64,000 bases of DNA from Rhizophagus clarus. Its lineage: Eukaryota > Glomeromycota > Glomeromycetes > Glomerales > Glomeraceae. Location of the stretch: the NCBI GenBank assembly GCA_015698045.1, contig BLAL01000259.1, positions 1,116,001-1,180,000 of the forward strand, in the 5' to 3' direction. Made by a program: the position numbers and the translations under genes. The notes beneath the pieces were generated by a model. It saw only the letters and a program-made list of their open reading frames with translations, did not search any database and was not told the DNA's origin. Below are positions 21,716-34,050 of this stretch, in pieces (the first letter of the stretch is position 1; every line of letters begins with the position of its first letter).

Positions 21716-23782
21716 TCATAAAATATAAAGTAGAGAATACTACGATAAAATTTTTTCACATTATAAACAAACGTGTAATTTATAATGATCAACATTCAAC
21801 AAGATGATTACGGTACTCAGATTTTTGACTTCCATATGATCATTACGTTAGAAGTTTCGCGTCATATAAAATTTATATGGGTTTTTCTTCCAACTTTATT
21901 ATTTAACATCATTAGGAACGTCTCTAATTCCACGAATTATTCTAACATGACTCTTCAATATAGTTACACAACTGAATGATAAAGAAAAATGAAATTGATT
22001 TGATCCACGAACACGAAAATCACGCAAATCCCATATTTTTACTTTAAATTTCATAAGCCTAACCATTCCGTAGGTTAGATATTAGCGAAAAAACTGATTC
22101 ATGTCTTATATTTTAAACCGATAAACTTACTATTTGATTTCATAACGAGAGCTGTAATAACAATTAGTTAATATTTATTCTAACAGGAATTAATAAATTT
22201 CTCAAGTAGGGATGCCAAAAGTTCTGCTACAACCGATCATAAACCGTCAGTGAATCTTTGATCTTATAATTGTAAATATTTAATATATTCCAAAAATGAC
22301 TTTTATTAAAAAATTATTGATTTTAATATTTTGTGATACTCCTACCTCTTTTTATAAAACTAATTTTACATTTTTTTTAAAAAAAAAAATAATACTCTAC
22401 TTCTTGAAGAGCATCATATTCATCCATCTCCCAATTTGAATTAACGTGAGATACAATAATTGAAAGAGTAGACGTAAATTGTTATTCGTAATTGATGAGT
22501 TCATAAATTTGGAATCAGATGAATTGGAAGTTGTTCTAATTTAATTTTTTATTATAATAAAGTACAGGAATTATCATTACTGCAATTAACACAATTTATG
22601 AACCCAATTAACTAAGTTTATCAGGAAAATTACTGTAATTCCTATTAATAAAAAAAAAAATAGACCATTAATTATTGATCGCTGAAGTCGAACAATTGAT
22701 TGCCGTTTACTGCTACGAATGATCACGCTTACTTATCCTTTTATCGTAAACAAATTAAAATATATACACATGTATGGAAATATTACCAAAACAAGTCAAA
22801 CAATTGCCTTTGGAAATTAAACACGAGAAGATATAAAAGAATTTTATTGCACTGTACACAATCATCTGCCAAAATTGTCAAACAATAATCTAAATTGTAT
22901 TATTGATCAAGATTTTAAGTCTAAAACAAACAATACTATTGCAAATACTTTAACAAGCCAGACTCTATCATGAAGTCCCTCAAATCACTTTATTGTTATT
23001 GGAGTTGGTCAGCTGATGAACTTTTTGATAGTGATTCTACTATTCGATCTTTTACTCAAATTCAGGAAGTAATAATAAGAGATGAATTTAGCAAATCACA
23101 TCATCAATTCATAAGTAAGTGATTTATTTGATTTATTGATTTACACTTGTAGCTCAGCTCAAATTATTAGAATTTATTAAGCAAATTAATAATAATTTAA
23201 AGTAGCATAATACTTTTTTTTGCAGTAAGTTTAGCTTATATTACTAATAAAATATTAATGTCACATCCATTTCATACTTTCATGCTACATACTGTATGTT
23301 AACGTACACTGACTTTCATAGCCATGTGATCATGTGATTTTTCTGAAGGAGCAGTGATCATTAGACCTCACGCAAATTTCTACAATTGGAACACAACACT
23401 ATTTTTTTTTCTCGAACCTATAAACTACGTCAGAAACGGCTTCCACCTCCAATTCCGCCATTGCAACTGAAAATGAGTTGTTCACGCTAATAAATGAATG
23501 GAAACATTACTTTAGAATGAAAAGGTAACTTTGGTTACGACGAAATTAAGGAAATTAAGGTAAAGAAATTTTAGTAAGTTATAGCACTGGTTTCAATCAC
23601 TATTCCATCATTTCCTCTACATTCGAGATAGAATTGCATGGTGGAAATTTAGTCAGGTTAAAGAATTACAGGTTTTTGAATATCACCCAAATAATTGGTG
23701 ACGAAAGTACAAAACGAGTCGGCTTTGCAATCAGGGCGGTGTAATTATTTCGAGAACCGCCAGTTCTCGCAAATTTCTTGGC

Positions 23783-23825
<43 letters not shown>

Positions 23826-24460
23826 CGACCAACCGATGGAAGGCAGGATATATTGTACTATTCAGGAAGCCGAGAATCTTATTTGCGATATTACCGAGCG
23901 GCATCCTGAAAAAAGAAGGTAAAAGACCGCGTTCAAAATTTTATGTACCTACCTGATGGTTGGTATAATTTGAGGGGTACGGAATGTATTTTTTGTTGTA
24001 ATTGATAACTTATGCGGTACTTTTCTTACATAATATTTCCTTAACGTAATTGGATAGCCTGGACCACTATGATAATTGTCCGCAAACTAACCATTAACGG
24101 CATGTCTAGTAATGATTATCGTGATTCGATATCACAATTCTTGTGCTACTTGAATGGCTTGTATTTACCATCATCATAAATCTATTTTTGTTAATAAATA
24201 TTATCCATATGAAAATGTAAACAAAAACTGAAGCTTTAAAAAAAAAACCACTCTCGTTCATGATAGTAAATTATCTCCAATAAAATAATGACACATTCTG
24301 TGTCACAAATGGTTGGAATTTTCCCGTAAAAAGAAGTCACTCTAATCATAAAAGTAATAAATCGGCCCGAGTGTAACTGAGATTACTGCGGGTAAGATTT
24401 CAATAAATATATATAAACAGAAATTGAAGATCATGGATAAATTCATTTCTCCCCCCTTAA
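19366..24460. other. Gene-poor 5-kb stretch with decayed coding remnants
   Basis: No intact gene. Remnants include about 20090-20165 (MTIPHVPVEYRKQVAMES, then stop) and 20505-21190, a stop-ridden segment starting SSELELLRQRIS that recalls coiled-coil repeat proteins. Another is 22680-23115, unrecognised, with a short exon-like stretch SADELFDSDSTIRSFTQIQE. The last is 23695-23930, where an open stretch is split by a run of about 36 T at 23787-23821. Long T/A homopolymers occur at 21686-21716 and 22371-22390. I cannot name the source genes. Confidence 0.35.
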
Positions 24461-24483
24461 TTTTTTTTTTTTTAAAAAAAAAA
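24461..24483 (+). promoter_or_regulatory. T13A10 tract abutting the F-box gene start
   Basis: Thirteen T are followed directly by ten A, two bases before the ATG at 24486. A TATATATAAA box lies about 75 bases before the ATG. Comparable tracts precede several other starts in the window. Confidence 0.5.
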
Positions 24484-24485
24484 TT

Positions 24486-26030
24486 ATGGCATGTTCCAAA
24501 TTATTTTCAGGGGATTTACCAGAAATTACAGAATATATTTTGCAATATTTACGAAATGATTTAAGATCACTTTACTCATGTATTTTAATAAATCGATTAT
24601 TTTGTCGTATTTCAATTCCATTACTTTGGGAAGATCCTTTCTCAATTCCTTTAAGTGATAAAACTTTTTTACATTTTCTTGATATTTATTTTTCATATTT
24701 AAATGATGTGACGAAAAATTTTGGGTTTAATATGATCGAAACGGTATCATTAGAAACTTGTTTATTTAATTATCCAAGTTTCCTTAAAAGTGTAAATAGT
24801 TCACTAATGGATGCGCATTTAAAGGTCTGGAGGAAAACAACTAGAAATTTAATGAATACCAATAAATTAATTGAAATGTTACTTAAAATATTTATTGAAA
24901 ATAATGCTTCATTATACAAATTACAAATAGAAGATCAAATTTCTAGCATTAAAGAAATTTATAATGTAATTTTAAAAAATCCGAAATTTATATCAGGAAT
25001 TAAGGATTTTCGTATAATATCAACAGGATTTCAAGATACACCAAAATTTTTATCATATTTATCATTAAATTGTGAATCTATTAAATATTTAGAATTTGAT
25101 ATTTCTAAAGAATCGGTTCATACCGAATATTTAAGAGAGATAAAAAATTTATTTTTATCACAAGCCACATTATCAAAAGTATTTTTTAATAGAACACATT
25201 CATTAACAGAATCTTTAAAATATTGTTCAAACACTTTAACTTCAATTAAGTTTCATTTTATTATTTTTGATGAGGAGATGTTATTTTTAAATGAAGCTCA
25301 ACATTTAATACATATTAAATCTTTAGAATTTAAATATTGTGAAAAACCTGAATTATTTATTCAACCTTTTTCAGATAATTCTATATCATTGAAGATCAAA
25401 ACCTTAATTCTTTATGATAATGTTATTCGATCAATTTTCCCTTTTCAATTATTATTTCATAATATTGGTCCTTATTTGAAATATTTAGCAATAATTTATC
25501 AACAATATTATTTTATTGAAGATTTTTATGAATTTATTTTTCAATATTGTAAAAATATTGAATTCCTTCATTTTACTGATATTAATTATGATAATTCACC
25601 AGAATTAATATTTCAAATATTGGAATTATTTAACGATAAATTAAGATATTTAACTCTTGAATCAAAAGGAAAAGTTGGTAAAAATGTTTTAAAAGAATTA
25701 GGTCAATTATTACCTATTAATTTAGAATATTTAGATATAAAATTTGATGTTGATCCAATTAATTTAAAACTTTTTTTTGAAAGTTGTAATCATGTTAATA
25801 ATTTAAAAAAGTTATTAATTTCTAACAACAGTAAGAATAATTTGAATATTACTTTAAATATTATTAAAGAATTCGTTAAAGGGAAAAATTTAGAATATTT
25901 ATCATATACAACAAATACTTGTTTTTCTTCTCTTTCTGATTATTTAAACGATGAGATTGGAAATATTGTAAAAGTGAAAATGTATGATGATTTGGTTCTT
26001 AGACCATCAGATATTGATGGATTATTTTAA
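24486..26030 (+). CDS. F-box protein (copy A)
   Basis: Single exon, 514 residues. The F-box-like N-terminus is at about residues 8-52: LPEITEYILQYLRND, LYSCILINRLFCRISIPLLW, EDPFS. This is the arrangement (LP.e....I...L......L.SC.LVNR.WC....P.LW..PF) seen in the expanded fungal F-box family. The rest is an irregular leucine-rich region, with repeated ...NLEYLDI / ...IKYLEF / ...IKSLEFKYC units, probably forming a solenoid that binds substrate. Known family role: Skp1-Cul1 (SCF) ubiquitin-ligase substrate receptor. The substrate here is unknown. No introns, signal peptide or membrane segment. The start at 24486 immediately follows a T/A tract. Confidence 0.82.
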   Translation: MACSKLFSGDLPEITEYILQYLRNDLRSLYSCILINRLFCRISIPLLWEDPFSIPLSDKTFLHFLDIYFSYLNDVTKNFGFNMIETVSLETCLFNYPSFLKSVNSSLMDAHLKVWRKTTRNLMNTNKLIEMLLKIFIENNASLYKLQIEDQISSIKEIYNVILKNPKFISGIKDFRIISTGFQDTPKFLSYLSLNCESIKYLEFDISKESVHTEYLREIKNLFLSQATLSKVFFNRTHSLTESLKYCSNTLTSIKFHFIIFDEEMLFLNEAQHLIHIKSLEFKYCEKPELFIQPFSDNSISLKIKTLILYDNVIRSIFPFQLLFHNIGPYLKYLAIIYQQYYFIEDFYEFIFQYCKNIEFLHFTDINYDNSPELIFQILELFNDKLRYLTLESKGKVGKNVLKELGQLLPINLEYLDIKFDVDPINLKLFFESCNHVNNLKKLLISNNSKNNLNITLNIIKEFVKGKNLEYLSYTTNTCFSSLSDYLNDEIGNIVKVKMYDDLVLRPSDIDGLF

Positions 26031-26198
26031 TTATAAATTATATGTATATAATATATGTATAAAATATTTACTGTATTTTTTATTATTATTAAAATTGTTT
26101 TTTTTTTATTATTTACATTTATAATGTGGAAAGTGTGTGTGAAGGTTGTGTGGCTTATCCCAAATTTTCGCCTGCTGTCTTGTGAGGTCGCGTTTAAC
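26031..26198. other. F-box gene 3' flank
   Basis: T-rich stretch after the stop codon. No terminator-like structure can be assigned. Confidence 0.3.
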
Positions 26199-26696
26199 TC
26201 ACCGACAATCGCTTCATGACTTCAACGACAATCGCTTCACCGAACAACGTTTCGTTTCGCCAACAGGATCATCTCACCTTCACCGACACTTACATATATC
26301 ACAAATATAATTTTTTTTCTTTATACAACTGTACAAGACAGCCAAAATCATTGTTCTTATATAATACGAGATAGTGTGTACATAAAAATAAATATAAAAT
26401 ATTAATTTATATTTTAAGATTAAATCTCATATATATATATTTATATATATTTAAATTTTTCCTCCAATTAGTAATAAACATATTAGTACTTAATGACTCC
26501 ATGACTTAAGGTTTTTTTTTCCTAGATCTTCTTATGTTAAATATTTTTTTATAATAAAAACCATTATGTTAATATGTTTAGTTGAATAACGGTGAAATGA
26601 CCGACAATCGGTGAAACGTTTGTCGATGAAATGACCCTGTCGGCGAAACGTGTGTCGATGAAGTGATTGTCAATGAAGTGATTGTCGGTGAAATGA
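26199..26696. mobile_element. Short element with long imperfect inverted repeats (MITE-like)
   Basis: The left arm, about 26199-26290, carries CACCGACAATCGCTTCA and TTTCGCCAACAGGATCATCT. The right arm, about 26591-26696, carries the reverse complements in matching order (TGTCGGTGAAATGA, CTGTCGGCGAAACG, GTCGATGAAGTGATTGTC). Each arm itself has repeated GACAATC/GATTGTC modules. The centre is AT-rich and noncoding. No target-site duplication could be fixed, so the family is undetermined. Confidence 0.6.
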
Positions 26697-27507
26697 ACAA
26701 GACCCGTTTGAAATACCAATTTCAAATTAACGATAATCATGGCATAATCAACATGAATTTACGTATAATTAAGAATTTGGTTAATTTTTGGGCATTAAGT
26801 GCTTCAAACTTGAAGATTATATGTCTATATTCCAGGATAAATCACATCCGGATAAACCTCTAAAATGAAAATTTTAATTTAACACAAAGTTACAAATTTG
26901 AGTTGAACTGCAACGTGTATAGCGGGGATGCATGAGTGGATAATAGTTTTCTCAGAAATTAAAGATTTAAAATAACCTAATATTAATAATCAATACTTTT
27001 AATGTGTTGTACTATTATGATTCATTCATGATTTACGTTTTTTATTTTGTAGTGGACACATCAATATTTATTAAGAACATTGTCCTTGCAATCGCATGTA
27101 AAATTTGTAAAATTTTTTAGGGAGAATAGTTCTATTAAGACCATGCTGATTTTGACGGATTGATATTTTTTGATAATGACATATCGGTCAACCCGAAAAA
27201 CTATTATGCCACTTTATTTCGATATAATATAAGCATATGATAATCACGATTTTGCAATAAATATTTTTTTTATTCATTAAATTAATAATTTTATTTATAA
27301 GATCCTTCCTCCTTCCTTATAAAAATATTTAAATAGAGAATTTACATGACGTTACATTTCATTTCAATAGGCCGACCTAACATTTTATTTTAAAATATTT
27401 ATTGATATTGACACATTATTTCATTCGCTTAATACATAAAATTTGCTAACAATTTATACCTCCGTTTACACGCTACATCATTTTAAATACAAATTTCTAA
27501 GCAGAAA
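26697..27507. other. Intergenic
   Basis: AT-rich; nothing coding recognised. Confidence 0.3.
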
Positions 27508-27755
27508 CTTATTAGTAATGGATTCTTATTAGTAATGGATTGGATTGATGATCGACATTGGGTTGGATTGGATCCTTGTATAACTTTACAAATAAGTAAT
27601 ATATTTACAAATAAGTATTGTATGACAAGACTTTTTTTTCATTTGAAGGTGGCCCTAAATTGGAAGTTTATTGATAAAATCCAATCCAAGTCAAAAATGA
27701 ACGGATTGGATTGAGGCGCTGAACTCAATCCAATCCAATTCCCATTTGGGATCAT
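27508..27755. repeat. Palindromic GGATTGGATTG element
   Basis: CTTATTAGTAATGGATT is directly repeated at 27508-27524 and 27525-27541. It is followed by GGATTGGATTG motifs that reappear inverted (CAATCCAATCC) at about 27678-27750. The layout suggests a small foldback element. Ends and target duplication are uncertain. Confidence 0.5.
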
Positions 27756-28327
27756 AATTCTGTGATCACTATGAAGATCATCAGCAAACTTGCAATTTTA
27801 CACAATCAAACCTTTTGAATTTTTTAGCGAGGATGTTCATATATGTTAACACAAACATTTCTGAAGTTGCACTAAAAATGCGGAGCAAAGAAATAATCCT
27901 GGAACCCTGCATGGCTGAGGAGTTATACATGATCATGTGACAAAATATATTCAGGGGCCTGATGACTGCGGGTTTATTGAATTTCATTGAAATGGTTTTT
28001 CACTATAATTTTTTGATTGGAATTAATCTAAATTTAACATGCATTCTTATTTGTTTACTTAAAATTAAGTTTACCCCCTTTTCATCATGTTCTCATATTC
28101 TTTTGTTACGCAAAATTATTATTTTGGAGATCAATAAGATCAATTGTTCTTCACATTTAGTCATATAGACAATGAAATATAAAGATTTATATTGACAATA
28201 GCGCTCACGTATAATAATATTTACTATGTATTATATTGTTTATATAATAAAAAAAAAAAAAATTTTTTTTTTTTATATTTATAAAAATCCATAATATTAT
28301 TAATTCAATATTAAATTGTTATTGGAT
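27756..28327. other. Intergenic
   Basis: No gene supported. An A14T13 tract lies at about 28247-28273. Confidence 0.3.
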
Positions 28328-28695
28328 GGGTAAAAATACCGGTTAATAAATTCCGCATATTTCGAATCGATGAACAACATAACGCAAAATAAATGATTAT
28401 TAAAAATAATCTCTTAAATTATTAATTATTTTGCACCTGCGGTAATGACGGAGTAAAAATATCGGTTATTAAATCCCGCACGCTCCGAATCGATAATATA
28501 CGCAAAATAAATGGTTTCTAAAAATAATCTCTTAAATTATTGATTGATGATCGATGTTATAAAATATTTACACCTGAAATGACGGGGTAATATCGGTTAG
28601 TAAATCCCGCATATTCCGAAATAAATGATTTTTCAAAGTAATTTCTTAAATTATTAATTGATGGTGATCAAAATTATAAATATATTCTGCACCTG
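28328..28695 (+). repeat. Tandem repeat, three units of about 120 bp
   Basis: Units begin near 28328, 28450 and 28583. Each carries GTAA(AAATA)TCGGTTA..AAATCCCGCA, then TCCGAA, AAATAAATG, TTCTTAAATTATTAATTG and CACCTG. They are 75-85% alike by eye. Noncoding. Confidence 0.7.
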
Positions 28696-29305
28696 CAAAT
28701 TCACTTGCAGTGATTTTCAATGATCAGTAATAAAAAAAAAATAAAAATAAAATAAAAATATTAAATTATTACTTTATTAAGAAAATTTTTAAAATAAGCA
28801 AAAGCAAAGTCAATGAATAGCGATGATCGAGAAAAAATAGACTAAAAAAAAAAACCCCAATGTAACTAAATAATTTTTAGATCCGTCTTTCATATTTATT
28901 TTGTGAAAATCATCTAAACTTTTTTTTTTTATCATATTTCCTAAAGCCTAAACCTAAATCACTTTTATAGTAAAATTAAATAACCTAAAATTGGTTCGAT
29001 TTCTTTTTTTTTTTTTACATCTTTTTTTTTGCTCCGCAAGATTTTTTCCTTATTTGTTTGTGCTCCGGAACAAATAAACTTAATTTATATATTAAATTCT
29101 TTCGGCTGCTTGGGGGGTGCATGAAATCAATCAAATCACGTCAAACTGTGTAACACTGACACGGTACTCCGAATTAGCACCGACATGGGCGTCAAAATTT
29201 ACAAAAGATTACAAATATAAATAAATGAAAAAAAAAAATAAAGTATATATATGGCAACGTTACATTTATTTATAAGAATTTTGTTTTCTTTCTTCCTTGA
29301 AACAA
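28696..29305. other. Upstream region of F-box copy B
   Basis: AT-rich, with several T/A homopolymers. A GTATATATATGG box lies near 29243-29254, roughly 90 bases before the start codon. Confidence 0.35.
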
Positions 29306-29338
29306 TTTTTTTTTTTTTTTTTTTTGAAAAAAAAAAAA
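29306..29338 (+). promoter_or_regulatory. T20-G-A13 tract abutting the F-box copy B start
   Basis: Twenty T, one G, then a run of A whose last base is the A of the ATG at 29339. It resembles the tract before the other F-box gene. Confidence 0.5.
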
Positions 29339-31204
29339 ATGACAAATAAACAACCTATAGTAAAATTACCAGCTGATTGTATATCAGATATATTTTATTT
29401 TGTTGAAGATAAAATAACATTATATTCATGTTTATTTGTTAATCATTTTTTCCTTCATTTAATTTTACCAAAATTATGGAGTAACCCATTTTCTTTTACC
29501 CTACTAACAAATAAATTATCATTAATTATACAAACATATATAAAATGTCTTCCAAAAGAACGTATAAATTATTTACTTAATGAAGAGATTATAACGAATA
29601 ATAAATATTTAACAACATCGTCTTCTATTGAATATCATAAATTTCTTGTTGATTTTGATTATATAAGAATTATATATTCAATAAATTGTTGGTATGATGA
29701 AAACAATATACAAAACCAGGATACACAAGAAATTCTTACAAATGAAATTTTTGGAAATTTATTTTTTAATCAAATTAATAAAATGAAGAATTTATACTTT
29801 CAAATTAATTATCATACAATGTATTTAATTAATGATGAAAATATTAAATTTGTCGATATAACAAATTATAGAGGATCAATTGAAGTAATATCACAAATTC
29901 AAGAATTTGATATAGAATATCATTTTGAACAATTTGATTTTAATGATTTTGATAATTTTGATAAATTAAATCATTTGATTTCTTTAACAAAAAATTTATT
30001 AAATTCCCTTATATCAAATAATAAAAATATTAAAAGTCTTTGTTTAGATTATAAACCTTTTATACCTACAAGTGATTCTAAGGAGATTATGAACTTATTT
30101 TCAAAAGTTATTGAACAACAAAAAAATTTGGTGAATTTGGATGTTTCGGATTCTACTGATACTTTCACTTATAAGAGATTTCATCCTTCTTTAATCACTC
30201 AGGCTCATAATTTAAAATTCTTGAGATTGGAATTTCAAATAACGATTGATCATTTCTTTTTATTAATATTGGAATTAAAATGTTTGAACACTATAGAATT
30301 ACCTGTTGTACCTTATCAAGATTTTATCGTTGATAATAATAATAATCTTTTATCAAGAGAAGATAAAATCACTTTTGAATCTATTTCAAAGAACATGTTT
30401 ATCAAATTTAATCTTAAAAATATTTTCTTCTTACCAAAGGAAGGTTATCCTCATAGATCTGATGATTCTTGTAAAGTATTAAAAACATTATTGGAATATT
30501 CAAACAAATCTGTTGAAACTCTTACATTACTTTCTTTATCAAGCGATTTTATTCCATTAATTTCTTTAAATTGTCCGAATATAACTCATTTATCAATGAT
30601 AATTGATAATAATAATTTGATTTCTTGTTTAATATTATTTTCTAATTTACAAAATTTATATCATTTAAAATTAAAATCTTCAAATATTCCTATCATCACT
30701 ACCTCATCATCAATTAATAAATTTCAAATTTATTTTAATGAAAATATTATTTGGGATTTAGTTGAACAAATTCCTAAAACTTTAAAAATTTTGGAATTGG
30801 ATCTTTTGATATCAAGTAAAGATTTGAAAAAATTCTTATTGGATTATTGTAAAGCTTCATTGAGAGAAATAGCTTTTCATAATAAAGAATTAATAACAAA
30901 TCAACATTTTAAAGTATTATTAGAATATGTAGAAAAAAGGAAATCTTTAAGAAAATTTAGTTTTAATAGTAATTATTTGAATGATGATTTTTTTCTTAGT
31001 GTTAATAATAATTATAATAATTATTATAATTATAATGATTATTATTATTTTAATAATAAAAATTATGATGATGATTTTGATTATGATGATGATGATATGA
31101 AATCAAATGAATATTCTGGTTATGTATATATAGAAGAATTGATTAGATTGATACCCGAAATTTCTGATCCTCTAGATTTCGTTAATCCTTTTTATGAATA
31201 TTAA
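29339..31204 (+). CDS. F-box protein (copy B)
   Basis: Single exon, 621 residues from the ATG at 29339. An upstream in-frame start at 29297 would only add residues encoded by the T/A tract (Phe and Lys runs), so it is rejected. F-box-like N-terminus: KLPADCISDIFYFVEDKITL, YSCLFVNHFFLHLILPKLWS, NPFSF. The remainder is an irregular leucine-rich region (IKSLCLDYKPF, NLKFLRLEF, NITHLSMIID, TLKILELDL). Near the C-terminus is an Asn/Tyr/Asp low-complexity stretch (about 560-595) from AAT/TAT/GAT codon runs. Expected role: SCF substrate receptor; the target is unknown. Same domain plan as the gene at 24486 but diverged throughout, so not a recent duplicate. Confidence 0.82.
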   Translation: MTNKQPIVKLPADCISDIFYFVEDKITLYSCLFVNHFFLHLILPKLWSNPFSFTLLTNKLSLIIQTYIKCLPKERINYLLNEEIITNNKYLTTSSSIEYHKFLVDFDYIRIIYSINCWYDENNIQNQDTQEILTNEIFGNLFFNQINKMKNLYFQINYHTMYLINDENIKFVDITNYRGSIEVISQIQEFDIEYHFEQFDFNDFDNFDKLNHLISLTKNLLNSLISNNKNIKSLCLDYKPFIPTSDSKEIMNLFSKVIEQQKNLVNLDVSDSTDTFTYKRFHPSLITQAHNLKFLRLEFQITIDHFFLLILELKCLNTIELPVVPYQDFIVDNNNNLLSREDKITFESISKNMFIKFNLKNIFFLPKEGYPHRSDDSCKVLKTLLEYSNKSVETLTLLSLSSDFIPLISLNCPNITHLSMIIDNNNLISCLILFSNLQNLYHLKLKSSNIPIITTSSSINKFQIYFNENIIWDLVEQIPKTLKILELDLLISSKDLKKFLLDYCKASLREIAFHNKELITNQHFKVLLEYVEKRKSLRKFSFNSNYLNDDFFLSVNNNYNNYYNYNDYYYFNNKNYDDDFDYDDDDMKSNEYSGYVYIEELIRLIPEISDPLDFVNPFYEY

Positions 31205-33179
31205 AATAAATTTATTATAGATTTTGTGGGTGGAAGATGTGAAGTTTTGATATATAATGATAATTCTTGAAATTTTTTTGTTATATATAATAAATATTAT
31301 AATAATTTGTTGGATTTGTTGGATTTGTTGGTGGATATACTGTATATTGTATGAATTTGTTTTAATTAATTTACATGATTTACTACTCCTGTTGGGTGAA
31401 GATTGATGTATGATGATAATTTTTGAAAATTTTGGTATATATAATAAACATTTTTTAATTTATTTGGGTAAAAGGGATGAAGATTTGATGTTATATAATA
31501 GTAATTTTTTGATATATGTAACAAACATTATACCAATTAATTTTGAAATAAATTACGTGATATACTTCAAAATTATGGCAGACAAAATTGCGATTATTTT
31601 CACATATAAACGTTTATCAAATGTTGATTTTTGCATATATTTTTCACTTTAAACGTTTAGAAATAAATTAAAAATGTATAAAACAAATGAACGTGTTTAG
31701 TATTTTCTTGTATACGTTTAAATTTACATATAATATGGAAATCTAAAATAATCAAGAACAAACTAACAAAATAAACGCTTAAAAAAATAAGAATTAAACG
31801 TTTAAATGTGAAAATGAACGCATTATAAAGTCACACCTTAAGCATTTAAACAAATAAACCCAATTTTGCGTGCCATAATTTTTGTTGTCGTTCAGGCGAT
31901 TAGGAATATGCAGATTTTAATAGCCGGTATTTTATAAGAAATCGGTCTGACTTGAAACCGATTGGACCTCAAAGTCGAACCGATAAAGTCGTTAATATCG
32001 GTCCCATCGAATTGGCCTATCACCAATCAACCTCAACCTGGTAGTCAAGTCGTAATCAATAACATACGTGAAAAATGTCAAGTGCTTGCATAGAACATAT
32101 ACAATAACTATTTATTATATGTAATTACTGTACATGGTTCGCTCTCGTTGCATATCGACACATTTGTCTGTTCTTTTTTTTTTTTTATTATTATTATCAT
32201 GCATTGAATGTCCAATGAGATTTCAATGTCAAAACCAAATCATGTGTTAAAAATTATATTTTTAATGATGCAACTTCGAAACATCAAGGAGGTTTTAATG
32301 TAACTATCTTTACGTATTGAATGGAAATCTAGAATGTTTCATTAACGTTAAACCTAAAAATAATCTGACATGCATGAAGATTATGCGGTGTTAAATATAA
32401 TATTTTTATTTTAACGTTTCGAATTCGATCAAGGCAGGTTCTAGTACCACAATTGTTATCCTTCTGCATCGAAGATAGCGATGAAAGAAATATTGCGAAA
32501 GTATGAATCATTTGACGATAAAATTGGTATTCTTTTTAATTGGATAAATTGTAAAAAAGAATTCATCTAAAAATATGTTTAAATGTGTCTAAATATATCA
32601 TAACATTCATTATTATATAATTATTATATAAACACGTACTCATTCTTTTCAACGAAATTTTTTAAGAAAAAAAAAAGGAAAGAGATAAAGAATTTTTGTT
32701 AAATTTTGTTTCTTTTTTACCTTATAAATAACTATTTTTTCACGTCTACATACGCATACAAACACGTACAGTGCGTATCGGTATATGTAAAAATAAAAAA
32801 ATGATTGAAAATAAAAATTATAAAAATTAATCAAAACCAAAGTTCTTTTGTATCAACATCATATTATTTTACAAAAAAATTTATAATTATAGTATTCGAT
32901 ATATTAGGACTATCGAATTTTTTTTTTTAATTTATTTTACGGACCAAATAAATTGTTATTCGATGAATATGATGAAAATGAATCCTTTGCCACCAACATT
33001 TCCAACATTTCTACCATTTCCAATATTTCTACCATTTCCAACATTTCCATCACAATTTTATCAAAAGATGACGTGTGTGTTAACGTTCTTTCGTTAGGAT
33101 CATGTAAATAAATAGTTAGCTAATTTTGATGTTTTTCTAGGATACGTGAACTATCAAGGAAAATCACGTGATGTTATAA
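31205..33179. other. Intergenic
   Basis: No gene supported. A short imperfect tandem repeat (CATTTCCAACATTTCTACCA) lies at about 32997-33055. Confidence 0.35.
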
Positions 33180-34050
33180 TTAATCGAAATATTGTGGTAA
33201 AGGCGAATGTAAATTCCTTTTGGCTTATCATCCATTAGGACAAGAATCTCAAGTGAATATCCTTTCGAATCATCCATACAAATTGCTCAACGTTAAAATC
33301 GTACGGTAGTCTTACCAAATGTTGGTGGATCAAGAATGCATGTATGTCGACCAATCTTTCCTATGGTACAATTTACAGTATAACGCAGCAAGATTTATGA
33401 AATGGACAGAAGAGTTAGAAGAAAAACCTGATACATTCCATGCTCATATTGCACCAAGGGAAAACCATTCATGATTGAATATGAAGAAAATACAATTAAT
33501 ATTTTAAAAATTTTAAAAAATCAAGAATGTTTAAATCTGTTTAATTTAAAATTAAATCCCACTACAATATTTAAAAGAATTTCTTTAGGTGTGAAAGTTT
33601 TATATCCACCTACAGAAAATCATACAAAAATTGTAATTTACCTTTACTTTTATTTAATGATACTTTAAATTTACCGGTTATACCTTATTCAAAAAATTTA
33701 ATTCATATTCAAAATAATATTATGAAAAAGTTTGGTAATTATTTAGCAATATATTAGAGGATTGAAAATAGTAATATTAAATTATTATCAAAATGTTCAA
33801 AAAGTTTAGTTTATTGGATAGAAAATTTTATTAAAATCATAAATAGACAATATTTATTTCGCTATTATCTTTTGCAAGATAAAGCACCATCTGCTAGTTT
33901 TTATAATATTAGAGAAGAACATCATCAAGCTGAAATTCGTACACTTAATAATACTATTAAATTAAATACTTGGATAAGTGTTTTGGACGATTTAAAGAAT
34001 GACAAAGATGAAAGAATTAAGAAGGAATTGGAATTTTGGATAAATTGATA
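33180..34050 (+). pseudogene. Unrecognised coding relic (possibly chimeric)
   Basis: Open segments in changing frames suggest a decayed gene. About 33210-33470 gives LAYHPLGQESQVNILSNHPY, a stop, and then ECMYVDQSFLWYNLQYNAAR. 33471-33665 is open. About 33780-34050 gives SLVYWIENFIKIINRQYLFR to a normal-looking end at TGA 34046-34048 (ERIKKELEFWIN). The last part is Lys/Glu-rich and helical. Codon usage looks like the neighbouring genes. I do not recognise a family; the middle part could be an F-box-type leucine-rich remnant. Confidence 0.4.

Noticed and set aside
28328..28695. CRISPR-like array
   Set aside because: Three units of about 120 bp with no short constant repeat and unique spacers, in a eukaryotic context. 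It is an ordinary minisatellite.
29297..29338. Earlier start for F-box copy B
   Set aside because: The added residues are only Phe and Lys from a homopolymer tract, and the gene at 24486 has the same tract just before its start.
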